11,802 bases of DNA from Flavobacteriales bacterium (GTDB taxonomy: Bacteria > Bacteroidota > Bacteroidia > Flavobacteriales_D > Crocinitomicaceae), in contig CANJQZ010000043.1 in the NCBI GenBank assembly GCA_947476515.1, forward strand, positions 1-11,802. Direction: 5' to 3'. Made by a program: the position numbers and the translations under genes. Position 1 is the stretch's first letter. Each line of letters starts with the position of its first letter. Positions 1 to 6,697 of the stretch are shown in pieces. Under the pieces are notes generated by a model. It ran no database searches and was not told the origin of the DNA. It worked only from the letters and a program-made list of their open reading frames with translations.

Positions 1-599
1 ACCTCAATGCCATCGAGAAAGGATTCGATTACTACCGTTTTACCTTCCTTAAATGCAAACTTTAGTGCAGGAATCACTTCATCGATTGATTTTACCTTAG
101 AGATTCCGTAAGAAGATCCAGAATCAGAAGGTTTAATAAATAAAGGGAGCCCTAATTGTTCAATGATCTCATTTGGTGTATATTGATTTTCATTTGCTAC
201 AAAAAGTGATTTCGCAACGGGAATGTCAAATGATTTTAAAAATTGATTACAATACCATTTGTCAAATGAAAGCGCAGAAGCGAGTGCGCCTGAATTGACA
301 TAAGGAATGTTATGCATATCTAATAAGGCTTGAATTTTACCGTTTTCTCCAGGATTTCCATGAATGTAAATCAGCCCTGCATCAATCTGTTTTTGGACAC
401 CATTCTCCAGAAAAGAGCAGTCGTTTAAGTTAAAAGTCGCTAGTCCTTTCTCGGTCTCCACCTCCCATTTTTCAGTGCTAACAATAATACGAACCACTTT
501 ATATTCTTTTGGAAAATGGGTGCGTATGGTTTCAGCACTCTTAAGTGAAATTTCAAATTCGGAGGAGAATCCACCACAAAAAAGACCAATGGTTTTCAT
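1..599 (-). CDS. ddl: D-alanine--D-alanine ligase, N-terminal part (runs off the left edge)
   Basis: This enzyme joins two D-alanines with ATP in the cytoplasm to make the dipeptide that ends the peptidoglycan stem peptide. The 199 complete residues present hold the N-terminal and central ATP-grasp domains. GGFSSEFEIS at about 9-18 is the family's opening glycine/serine loop. HGNPGENGKIQALL at about 80-93 corresponds to the HGxxGEDGxxQ block, with Asn for Asp. SGALASALSFDK at about 103-114 and FIKPSDSGSSYGISKV at about 164-179 match the substrate-domain and ATP-binding blocks. The ATG at 599 gives a start directly before the conserved KTIGLFCGG strand, as expected. The C-terminal Mg-ligand region lies outside the window, so intactness cannot be judged. 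It is divergent from the acyltransferase gene. Family assignment is secure; whether it is the only Ddl of the genome is unknown. Confidence 0.95.
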   Translation of the reverse strand, partial: MKTIGLFCGGFSSEFEISLKSAETIRTHFPKEYKVVRIIVSTEKWEVETEKGLATFNLNDCSFLENGVQKQIDAGLIYIHGNPGENGKIQALLDMHNIPYVNSGALASALSFDKWYCNQFLKSFDIPVAKSLFVANENQYTPNEIIEQLGLPLFIKPSDSGSSYGISKVKSIDEVIPALKFAFKEGKTVVIESFLDGIE

Positions 600-739
600 A
601 AACTTACTTTTAAACGAAGTTAGAGTCATTCCCTTTATATTATTTTATTTCAAAGGAAAGTTTTCAGCATTAGCGTTGTTAATTTTAATTCTGCTTTAAT
701 ACTTGCTTAATTTTAATCCTCATTTAAGGGCAATTTAAT

Positions 740-747
740 TAATTTTG
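740..747 (+). promoter_or_regulatory. -7 promoter element of the acyltransferase-ung unit
   Basis: TAATTTTG is an exact match to the Bacteroidota sigma-A -7 consensus TAnnTTTG. It ends 6 nt before the ATG at 754, so transcription should begin at or within a few bases of that ATG. No convincing TTG -33 box is visible at the usual spacing. The box also supplies an in-frame TTG (745) that could be mistaken for a start codon. Confidence 0.6.
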
Positions 748-753
748 TATGTA

Positions 754-2076
754 ATGAGGGTTTTATATTTTATATGGTGGTTGTTCTTTGGGTATGGCTT
801 ACGCTTGTTTTACAGAAAAATTGTGGTGCTCAATGGTAAAAGAAACAAGGAAGGAAGTACCATTTTCATTAGTAATCATCCCGCCTCTTTTATGGATCCT
901 TTGGTTGTATCTAGATTTAATAATGCTATAGTCTTCTTTTTGACGAGGTCGGATGTATTTACTCCATTCACCAATCCATTTTTTAAGTCTGCTCACATGC
1001 TTCCGATATACAGACAGCAAGATGGCCTTAACACCAATGAGAAAAATAAAGAGGTTTTCCAGAAATGTTCGGAAGTCTTAATGAAGAATAAAAACATTTT
1101 AATTTTTGGTGAGGGTTTAACAGATGATATTTTTGTACGACGCGTAAAACCTTTAAAAAAAGGTGCACTACGCATAGGTTTTACAGCACTTGAAGCTTGC
1201 GGATGGAAAAAGAAAATTTATATTTCACTTGTCGGAATTAATTATACTCAAGCAAATCTTTATGGTAGTGATATTCTATTGTCAAATTCGGATAAAATTT
1301 GCCTTAATGATTATCGCGAAGCATTTGAAGAAAATCCAAGTCGTACTATTTCTTCTATAAATCAAGATTTGGAAGTAATTATCCAGAATCAATTGACACA
1401 TGTCGATTCAATTGATAAGGTAGATCTTCATGAAAATATTATGATGATGACAAGGAAAGGTATGCATTCCACTTGTTTTGATGATAATTTAACCCTAGAG
1501 GAAAGATGGAATTATTCTAAATCTTTAGCATTATGGTTGAATAAACAAAATGATTCTTCATTAATTGAATTAAAAACAATGCTGATTGATTATCATAATT
1601 CGTTGTCAATTTTAAAAATTAATGAAAATAATAGATACCTTCAAGAAAATAAAGAATGGAATTTATTTCTTAATTTTTGCCGATTCATGATGCTTTTGCC
1701 ATTAGGAATTTTAGGAATGATTCATGCTGGAATACCTTATTTATTAATTAAAGTATTTGTTGAAAAAACTTTTAAGCGAGATGTCTTTTGGGCTTCCGTT
1801 AAAATCATTTTAGGAATTATTATAATTGGATTGATAAATCTTCCGCTTTTGTTTTTAGGATCTTTATTTCTCCCATGCTTGAGCCTTCTAGAGTCTAATA
1901 TATATGTATCTATATACTATTTGAGTATAGGTATTTTTGCATATGCTGCATATGAATGCAAGCTTTTGATTACCATTTTCTGGAATCAATTTCAAATGCG
2001 AAATATTGATATTTCTAAGCTAAATGAACAGAGCACAGTAATATTGAACAAAATCAATCATGATATTCAATTATAA
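754..2076 (+). CDS. PlsC-like glycerol-phosphate/lysophospholipid acyltransferase with C-terminal membrane segments
   Basis: A membrane-bound acyltransferase of the LPLAT (PlsC-like) superfamily, probably moving an acyl chain onto a lysophospholipid or related acceptor at the inner membrane; the acceptor is not known. From the ATG at 754 it has 440 residues. NHPASFMDP at about 41-49 is the catalytic block, with five residues between His and Asp, as in the NHPNxxxDP subgroup common in Bacteroidota, instead of the classical four. LPIYRQQDG at about 83-91 and FGEGLTDD at about 118-125 are the acceptor-binding blocks, the latter with Gly where classical members have Pro (FPEG). A hydrophobic region at about 310-405 gives two or more membrane segments, making it longer than classical PlsC (about 240 residues). 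An in-frame TTG at 745 lies within the promoter box, so the ATG at 754 is preferred. The ung gene follows after 5 nt, probably in the same transcript. Confidence 0.88.
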   Translation: MRVLYFIWWLFFGYGLRLFYRKIVVLNGKRNKEGSTIFISNHPASFMDPLVVSRFNNAIVFFLTRSDVFTPFTNPFFKSAHMLPIYRQQDGLNTNEKNKEVFQKCSEVLMKNKNILIFGEGLTDDIFVRRVKPLKKGALRIGFTALEACGWKKKIYISLVGINYTQANLYGSDILLSNSDKICLNDYREAFEENPSRTISSINQDLEVIIQNQLTHVDSIDKVDLHENIMMMTRKGMHSTCFDDNLTLEERWNYSKSLALWLNKQNDSSLIELKTMLIDYHNSLSILKINENNRYLQENKEWNLFLNFCRFMMLLPLGILGMIHAGIPYLLIKVFVEKTFKRDVFWASVKIILGIIIIGLINLPLLFLGSLFLPCLSLLESNIYVSIYYLSIGIFAYAAYECKLLITIFWNQFQMRNIDISKLNEQSTVILNKINHDIQL

Positions 2077-2081
2077 ACTTC

Positions 2082-2768
2082 ATGCAAGAAGCACTATTAA
2101 GTGAATTTCATTTCCCTGTAGATTGGTTTAATGAATTGTCACCCGAAGAAATTACTAATTTATTTGATGTTTTAAAGGAGTTGAAAACGCTTTATGAGGC
2201 ACATCCCTCTTCAATTTTTCCTGAAAAAGACAAAGTGTTTAAAGCACTAACACTTTGTCCAATAGCAGCACTCAAAGTCGTAATCTTAGGTCAAGATCCT
2301 TATCCAACAAAAGGCCATGCTAATGGATTGTGTTTTTCAGTGAACGCTGGTGTAAGACCTATTCCAAAAAGTTTGCAAAATATTTTCAAAGAATTAAAAA
2401 ATGATCAATTTCTCCATCATAGTGTTCAAGATGATTTGACTTTTTGGGCAGAGCAAGGAGTATTGTTATTAAACTCTGTTTTAACTGTTCAGGAAGGAAA
2501 AGCAGGAAGTCATTTCGATTTAGGTTGGGAAAAGGTTACGGCTTCATTTCTTGAAATTATCAATCGCAAGAAAAATAATGTGGTTTTTCTTTTATGGGGA
2601 GCAAAGGCTCATATGAAGCAAAATCAAATAGAATTAAAGAAACATTGTGTTCTTTTAGCGCCACATCCTTCTCCATTGTCTGTTTATCGTGGCTTTTATG
2701 GATGCAAGCATTTTAGTAAAACAAACAACTATTTAAAATCTATTGGTGAGAAAGAAATTGCATGGTAA
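2082..2768 (+). CDS. ung: Uracil-DNA glycosylase, family 1
   Basis: This enzyme removes uracil from DNA, starting base-excision repair of deaminated cytosine or misincorporated dUMP. All family-1 blocks are present in 228 residues, the usual length. GQDPYP at 70-75 is the water-activating loop with catalytic Asp72. GLCFSV at about 82-87 is the uracil pocket. LLLNSVLTVQEGKAGSH at about 138-154 includes the pocket Asn. HPSPLSVYRGFYGCKHFSKTN at about 195-215 is the Leu-intercalation/minor-groove loop with catalytic His195. The water-activating loop reads PYPTKGHANG instead of the enterobacterial and human PYHGPxQAHG, a substitution I believe is common in Bacteroidota. It starts 5 nt after the acyltransferase stop, with no visible promoter of its own, so it is probably co-transcribed. 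A 60-nt gap separates it from hemE. Confidence 0.97.
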   Translation: MQEALLSEFHFPVDWFNELSPEEITNLFDVLKELKTLYEAHPSSIFPEKDKVFKALTLCPIAALKVVILGQDPYPTKGHANGLCFSVNAGVRPIPKSLQNIFKELKNDQFLHHSVQDDLTFWAEQGVLLLNSVLTVQEGKAGSHFDLGWEKVTASFLEIINRKKNNVVFLLWGAKAHMKQNQIELKKHCVLLAPHPSPLSVYRGFYGCKHFSKTNNYLKSIGEKEIAW

Positions 2769-2814
2769 TCATATTTTTCACTAAAAAATTACAAGTCAAT
2801 TTGAATCTAAAGAT

Positions 2815-2822
2815 TAACTTTG
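2815..2822 (+). promoter_or_regulatory. -7 promoter element of hemE
   Basis: TAACTTTG matches TAnnTTTG exactly and ends 6 nt before the hemE ATG at 2829, the same geometry as upstream of the acyltransferase gene. A TTTG at 2800-2803 lies only 11 nt upstream, too close for a normal -33 box. The position predicts a leaderless or almost leaderless hemE mRNA. The box includes an in-frame TTG (2820) that should not be taken as the start. Confidence 0.6.
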
Positions 2823-2828
2823 CTCACC

Positions 2829-3860
2829 ATGGAATTAAAAAATGATTTGTTCTTGCGTGCTGCAAGAGGTGAGGCAATTGAAAGGTATCCTGTTTGGTTA
2901 ATGCGTCAAGCAGGAAGAATTTTACCGGAATACAGAGCGCTTAGAGCGACAATTTCTGGTTTCAAGGAATTGGTTGAAACGCCTGAGTTGGCTGCTGAGG
3001 TTACGATACAGCCTGTTGATCATTTGGATGTTGATGCGGCAATCATTTTTTCTGACATCTTAGTGGTTCCAGAAGCGATGGGCCTTCCATATCAAATGTT
3101 AGAACAAAAAGGTCCTTGGTTCGAAAACACCATTAGATCTCAAGAACAATTAAATTTATTAGACACTCATATTGATGTTGAAGATCGTTTGTCATATGTT
3201 TTTGAGGCTTTAAAAATTACAAAAAACGCATTGAATGGCCGTGTGCCTCTAATTGGTTTTGCTGGAGCGCCATGGACAATTCTTTGCTATATGGTGGAAG
3301 GAAAAGGTTCTAAAACTTTTTCAGAATCGAGGAAGTTATTATACACCCAACCAGAATTGGCACATGAATTGTTAAGTCGCATTACGGCGGTTACAATTTC
3401 TTATTTGAAATTACAATTGGCTGCAGGGGCTGATGCCTTGCAATTATTTGATTCATGGGCAGGAATATTAGGAAGGGAACAATATAAGGTCTTTGGTTTA
3501 AAATATATACAACAAATTGTGGATGCGCTTCCTGGGATTCCTTTGACAGTTTTTTCAAAAGGGGCACTAGCTTCATTGCCTGATTTATCGGAATTAAATT
3601 GCACTACTTTAGGTTTGGATTGGAATATGGATGTAGCTTATGCAAGAGATTTAGTGAAAGAAACAAAGACATTACAAGGTAATTTAGACCCATGTTTATT
3701 GTATGCAGAAAACAGTTTAATTGAAAAAGAGACAATAAAATTGCTAAAATCATTTAAAAGTCAAAGACATATTGTAAATTTGGGTCACGGTGTTTATCCG
3801 GATATTGACCCTGAAAAGGTGAAAGTATTAATTAAAACAGTCAAAAACTATGAAAATTAA
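2829..3860 (+). CDS. hemE: Uroporphyrinogen III decarboxylase
   Basis: A cytoplasmic haem-pathway enzyme that removes four carboxyl groups from uroporphyrinogen III to give coproporphyrinogen III. The 343-residue protein from the ATG at 2829 has the usual length. WLMRQAGRILPEYR at about 23-36 is the signature with the substrate-binding arginines. IIFSDILVVPEAMG at about 72-85 holds the catalytic Asp (about residue 76). GFAGAPWTILCYMVEG at about 142-157, DSWAG near 207-211 and the C-terminal NLGHGVYPDIDPEKV block are also family signatures. The in-frame TTG at 2820 lies inside the promoter box and adds only three residues before the ATG, so it is not preferred. The last 11 nt overlap the start of the next gene, suggesting translational coupling. 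No other haem gene is in the window. Confidence 0.97.
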   Translation: MELKNDLFLRAARGEAIERYPVWLMRQAGRILPEYRALRATISGFKELVETPELAAEVTIQPVDHLDVDAAIIFSDILVVPEAMGLPYQMLEQKGPWFENTIRSQEQLNLLDTHIDVEDRLSYVFEALKITKNALNGRVPLIGFAGAPWTILCYMVEGKGSKTFSESRKLLYTQPELAHELLSRITAVTISYLKLQLAAGADALQLFDSWAGILGREQYKVFGLKYIQQIVDALPGIPLTVFSKGALASLPDLSELNCTTLGLDWNMDVAYARDLVKETKTLQGNLDPCLLYAENSLIEKETIKLLKSFKSQRHIVNLGHGVYPDIDPEKVKVLIKTVKNYEN

Positions 3861-5160
3861 AACAACAATTTTAGCGTTAACAGCAAGTTTAGCCCTAATT
3901 ATTTCTTTAGGTTCAACTGCAACTGCGCAGCGTTCTGGTAAAGGAGACAAATTAAAGGCATTCGTAAATGAAGGCTTTGAGAAAATGACTGAGCCCGTTC
4001 AAGTAACCGAAGTTGGAGGAATTGATCTTTTAGAAAACATCAAGCAAACAACCGAATTACCGGCAGATTTATTCAATAGAGATTCAGAAGGTGATTTTGG
4101 AGTTGGTCCTAATATTTATGGTAATGAAATGCCAATTGAAGCTTCCACTGAAAAATTAGATGAAGCCGATAAAAAATTATTTGATCCTGCAGGAAATGGA
4201 GGGGGGAATAATTTCGCTGGAATTGTAACCTACAAACCAGGGAAATTAGATAAGGAAAGAACATACATTACAATTCCTTTTATGTCGGATAAAAAACCGA
4301 TTAAAATGACAAAAGGGATGATGTATTGTGTTGAATATTCAATTTCTTTAGCAGAGTCCTCAAAGTATGCGACCAACAATTTAGGTTTATTATTTTCTAA
4401 AGAATTAATAAATGGAGCGCCTCTTGGTCCAATTTCGAAAGAAGCTGGAAGGACTTTAACCAATTACAACAATAAAATTTATAATAATTTTTATGGTTGG
4501 GATAAAGTTTGTGCAACTTATGAAGCTAAAGGTGATGAAATATGTTTAATAATTGGAAATTTTGAAATGAATGCGGATACAAAAACTGAGGTTTTAAAAA
4601 AACCAAAGACTTTCGAAAATCCTGTTATTCCTCATGCATATTACTTTATCGATAATGTCCGTATCAAAGAGGTAACTTCTAAAGAGCAATGTAGATGTTA
4701 TCAAGCGGATACTGTAAATATTGAAGATTCTTATTCTACCTTAATTTATGATAAAACGCCAGAAATAAACGATAAGATGACCAATGCACAGAAAATCGCT
4801 GCCCAAGTTGCTTATTATGGTTTTGGTAAAAAATCGATGACACCATCATCAAAAGACATTTATAATTATGTAATCGAACAAATGAATGCTAATCCTTCAT
4901 TAAATATTGAGATTGAAGGTCATAATGATGATAAAGAAGATCAAATTGCTGAGCAAAATCAAGAATTTCAAAATATGGCGCGCCAAAGAGCGGAGGCGGT
5001 TAAGAAATATTTTATAGCTCAAGGAATCGATGAAGCACGATTAACGGTAAGCTCAAGAGGTGCAAGCGTTAATAGTCCTGAAATTGATAATGAATACGAT
5101 GATAATGAAACAAAGGAAGCTAAAAATCGCCGTGTGATGTTTAAGGTAGTGACAAAATAA
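3850..5160 (+). CDS. Secreted OmpA-family protein with a predicted beta-sandwich region
   Basis: Predicted periplasmic or outer-membrane-associated protein of 436 residues. Residues 1-26 are a signal peptide (Lys-rich start, hydrophobic core, cleavage near TATA|Q). Residues about 120-275 look like the jelly-roll, carbohydrate-binding-like region common in Bacteroidota envelope proteins, ending in the typical AYYFIDNVRIKE strand. This is a pattern judgement, not a firm family call. CRCY at about 281-284 could form a disulphide. Residues about 310-436 are an OmpA C-terminal peptidoglycan-binding domain. GHNDD (357-361) replaces GHTD, RAEAV follows at 380-384, and NRRV ends the domain at 426-429. 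The Asp-Arg pair expected to bind diaminopimelate is kept (Asp360, Arg380) but lies 20 residues apart instead of about 15. The ATG lies inside the hemE end and starts the signal peptide directly. The role is unknown beyond likely anchoring to peptidoglycan. Confidence 0.85.
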   Translation: MKIKTTILALTASLALIISLGSTATAQRSGKGDKLKAFVNEGFEKMTEPVQVTEVGGIDLLENIKQTTELPADLFNRDSEGDFGVGPNIYGNEMPIEASTEKLDEADKKLFDPAGNGGGNNFAGIVTYKPGKLDKERTYITIPFMSDKKPIKMTKGMMYCVEYSISLAESSKYATNNLGLLFSKELINGAPLGPISKEAGRTLTNYNNKIYNNFYGWDKVCATYEAKGDEICLIIGNFEMNADTKTEVLKKPKTFENPVIPHAYYFIDNVRIKEVTSKEQCRCYQADTVNIEDSYSTLIYDKTPEINDKMTNAQKIAAQVAYYGFGKKSMTPSSKDIYNYVIEQMNANPSLNIEIEGHNDDKEDQIAEQNQEFQNMARQRAEAVKKYFIAQGIDEARLTVSSRGASVNSPEIDNEYDDNETKEAKNRRVMFKVVTK

Positions 5161-5177
5161 TTCGATACTATTTCATT

Positions 5178-5206
5178 AAAAGGGAGCTGAATTGCTCCCT
5201 TTTTTT
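5178..5206 (+). terminator. Rho-independent terminator, probably bidirectional
   Basis: An exact inverted repeat, AAAAGGGAGC (5178-5187) and GCTCCCTTTT (5194-5203), encloses the loop TGAATT and runs into a T-tract ending at 5206. It lies 17 nt after the stop of the OmpA-family gene. On the minus strand the hairpin starts 1 nt after the maf stop codon (5205-5207) and is followed by only four T residues, so it probably ends the converging operon too, less strongly. Confidence 0.88.
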
Positions 5207-5768
5207 ATGCTAATAATTTGGTGATTTCCAACTGTAATTGTTGCGTTGGCAATCCCATTACATTGGTATAAGAACCTTCAATACTTTGAATGCCAATTGT
5301 TCCAATCCAGTCCTGAATCCCATAAGATCCTGCTTTATCGAAAGCATCACCTAGATCGATATAATATGAAATTTCATCGTCACTTAATGACTTAAAACTC
5401 ACGGAGGTAATTTCGGAAAAGTCAATTTTTTTGTCCTTATAATAAAGTGAAACTCCAGTTATTACTTCATGTGTTTTTCCAGATAGTTTATTCAACATTT
5501 TTACAGCGTCAATTCTATCCTTAGGCTTGCCGAGAATTTCATTTTCAAGCAATACGATTGTGTCTGCGCAAATTAGAAAGCAATCCTTGTCTATTTGAGG
5601 AATCAAAGCATTCAGCTTAAGATTTGAAATATATTTCGAAACTAAATAGGGCGATAAGGTTTCAGGGAAAATTTCATCCACTGTTGGGATGAGAACTTCA
5701 AATTCATACCCCATAGCACTCAATAATTCTTTTCTTCTTGGTGATTGAGATCCTAAAAAAAATTTCAT
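5205..5768 (-). CDS. maf: Maf-family nucleoside triphosphate pyrophosphatase (dTTP/UTP type)
   Basis: A cytoplasmic house-cleaning pyrophosphatase that hydrolyses nucleoside triphosphates to monophosphates. The subfamily like E. coli YhdE acts on dTTP, UTP and modified pyrimidines. The 187 residues carry LGSQSPRRKELL at about 5-16 (phosphate-binding S-x-R-R), ICADTIV at about 66-72 with the metal-linked Asp69, and LGKPKD at about 79-84. DKAGSYGIQ at about 144-152 and IEGSYTNVMGLP at about 163-174 are closest to the YhdE-type sequence, hence the dTTP/UTP assignment (from family knowledge, not proven). Its ATG shares one base with the stop of the upstream prenyltransferase gene (TAATG), so translation by termination-reinitiation is likely. 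The stop codon sits in the T-tract of the terminator for the converging gene. It is the last gene of the queE operon. Confidence 0.94.
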   Translation of the reverse strand: MKFFLGSQSPRRKELLSAMGYEFEVLIPTVDEIFPETLSPYLVSKYISNLKLNALIPQIDKDCFLICADTIVLLENEILGKPKDRIDAVKMLNKLSGKTHEVITGVSLYYKDKKIDFSEITSVSFKSLSDDEISYYIDLGDAFDKAGSYGIQDWIGTIGIQSIEGSYTNVMGLPTQQLQLEITKLLA

Positions 5769-6697
5769 TAGCAGTATAAAAATAAGGTACTTATTCCTAC
5801 GAAAAGAATTACTTTAATGATAAGACTGTACCATTTTATAGGAAAATCTCTTTTGAAAATACTAATTGGTATGAGTAACAATGTGCCGCCAATTCCTATG
5901 AATAAAATAATCCACATCAAAGAATTGCTAATAAATGAAGTGTTAAAAAAGAATATTGCCGTTAGACATGAGATGAAACCTAGTTGACAAATTGCGATAG
6001 CCAACCAAAGTGATTTCTTCTTGCCTATGTGCATAGGTAATGAATAAACTTTTATCATTTTATCTCCCTTAACATCCTCTATGTCTTTTATTATTTCGCG
6101 ACCTAGATTTAATGTAAAGGCGCATATTGCTAGTAAATAGATATAAGAATAATCCACATATATGGTCCATGTTGATGCATGGTAGGGCGAAAAAGCTTGA
6201 GTGGATTCATTTGACACTTTAAAAAATACTACTACAAGTAAGGGTATTACTGCTGTCATTAATGCAATTATGAAATTTCCGATAAGAATTTTTTTCTTGA
6301 AGTGTAAACTGTAAAACCAGAGTAGATTTACGATAACCAATTGAATAAAAACAAACCACAAACTTTGATAATAGAAACTTAGGAAAAGGGAGATCAAAAC
6401 AGCAACTATATTAAATATCCAATGCAGCACAATGGCCCATCTCTTTTTTATATATTTCCCAATGATTACTCGTTCAGGCTTATTAATTTTATCTGCTTTG
6501 ACATCAAAATAATCGTTAATAATATTCCCCGCCGCGGCAATTAATACCGTTGAAAAAAGTAGAAGTGCGAAATGAATATATTGAAAACGAACAAATTGAA
6601 AATAATTTGTCGTGTGAATATAATAGGCACATCCAATCATTGTCAAAACAATGATTGCAAGATTGATTGGGCGAATTAATCGAATAAAATGTTTCAT
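5768..6697 (-). CDS. UbiA-family prenyltransferase, geranylgeranylglycerol-phosphate geranylgeranyltransferase-like
   Basis: An integral membrane prenyltransferase. The closest recognisable type is the one annotated in Bacteroidota as geranylgeranylglycerol-phosphate geranylgeranyltransferase, which in archaea adds the second prenyl chain to glycerol phosphate. The true substrate in Bacteroidota is uncertain. The 309 residues hold both Asp-rich motifs of the superfamily: NDYFDVKAD at 61-69 (NDxxDxxxD, diphosphate-Mg binding) and DIEDVKGD at 205-212. Eight or so hydrophobic segments fill the rest, including 11-28, 42-58, 88-110, 112-130, 139-158, 185-200 and the last 75 residues. The start overlaps the preceding gene by 4 nt (ATGA), and the stop overlaps the maf ATG by 1 nt. 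Menaquinone (MenA), haem O (CtaB) and carotenoid-type UbiA enzymes are the alternatives; IKDIEDVKGD favours the lipid-ether type. Confidence 0.82.
   Translation of the reverse strand: MKHFIRLIRPINLAIIVLTMIGCAYYIHTTNYFQFVRFQYIHFALLLFSTVLIAAAGNIINDYFDVKADKINKPERVIIGKYIKKRWAIVLHWIFNIVAVLISLFLSFYYQSLWFVFIQLVIVNLLWFYSLHFKKKILIGNFIIALMTAVIPLLVVVFFKVSNESTQAFSPYHASTWTIYVDYSYIYLLAICAFTLNLGREIIKDIEDVKGDKMIKVYSLPMHIGKKKSLWLAIAICQLGFISCLTAIFFFNTSFISNSLMWIILFIGIGGTLLLIPISIFKRDFPIKWYSLIIKVILFVGISTLFLYC

Noticed and set aside
615..622. Possible ddl promoter on the minus strand (TAACTTCG)
   Set aside because: It has one mismatch in the TTTG half and no -33 partner. The position, 15 nt from the ddl ATG, is reasonable, but the match is too weak to list.
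475..699. Open frame of 74 codons on the plus strand
   Set aside because: It lies mostly antisense to the well-supported start region of ddl; its product has no recognisable domain and its codons mirror the ddl sequence.
2771..2790. AT-only hairpin after ung (ATTTTT...AAAAAAT) as a terminator
   Set aside because: The stem has no G-C pair and no T-tract follows it, so it is unlikely to end transcription; such repeats are expected in AT-rich spacers.
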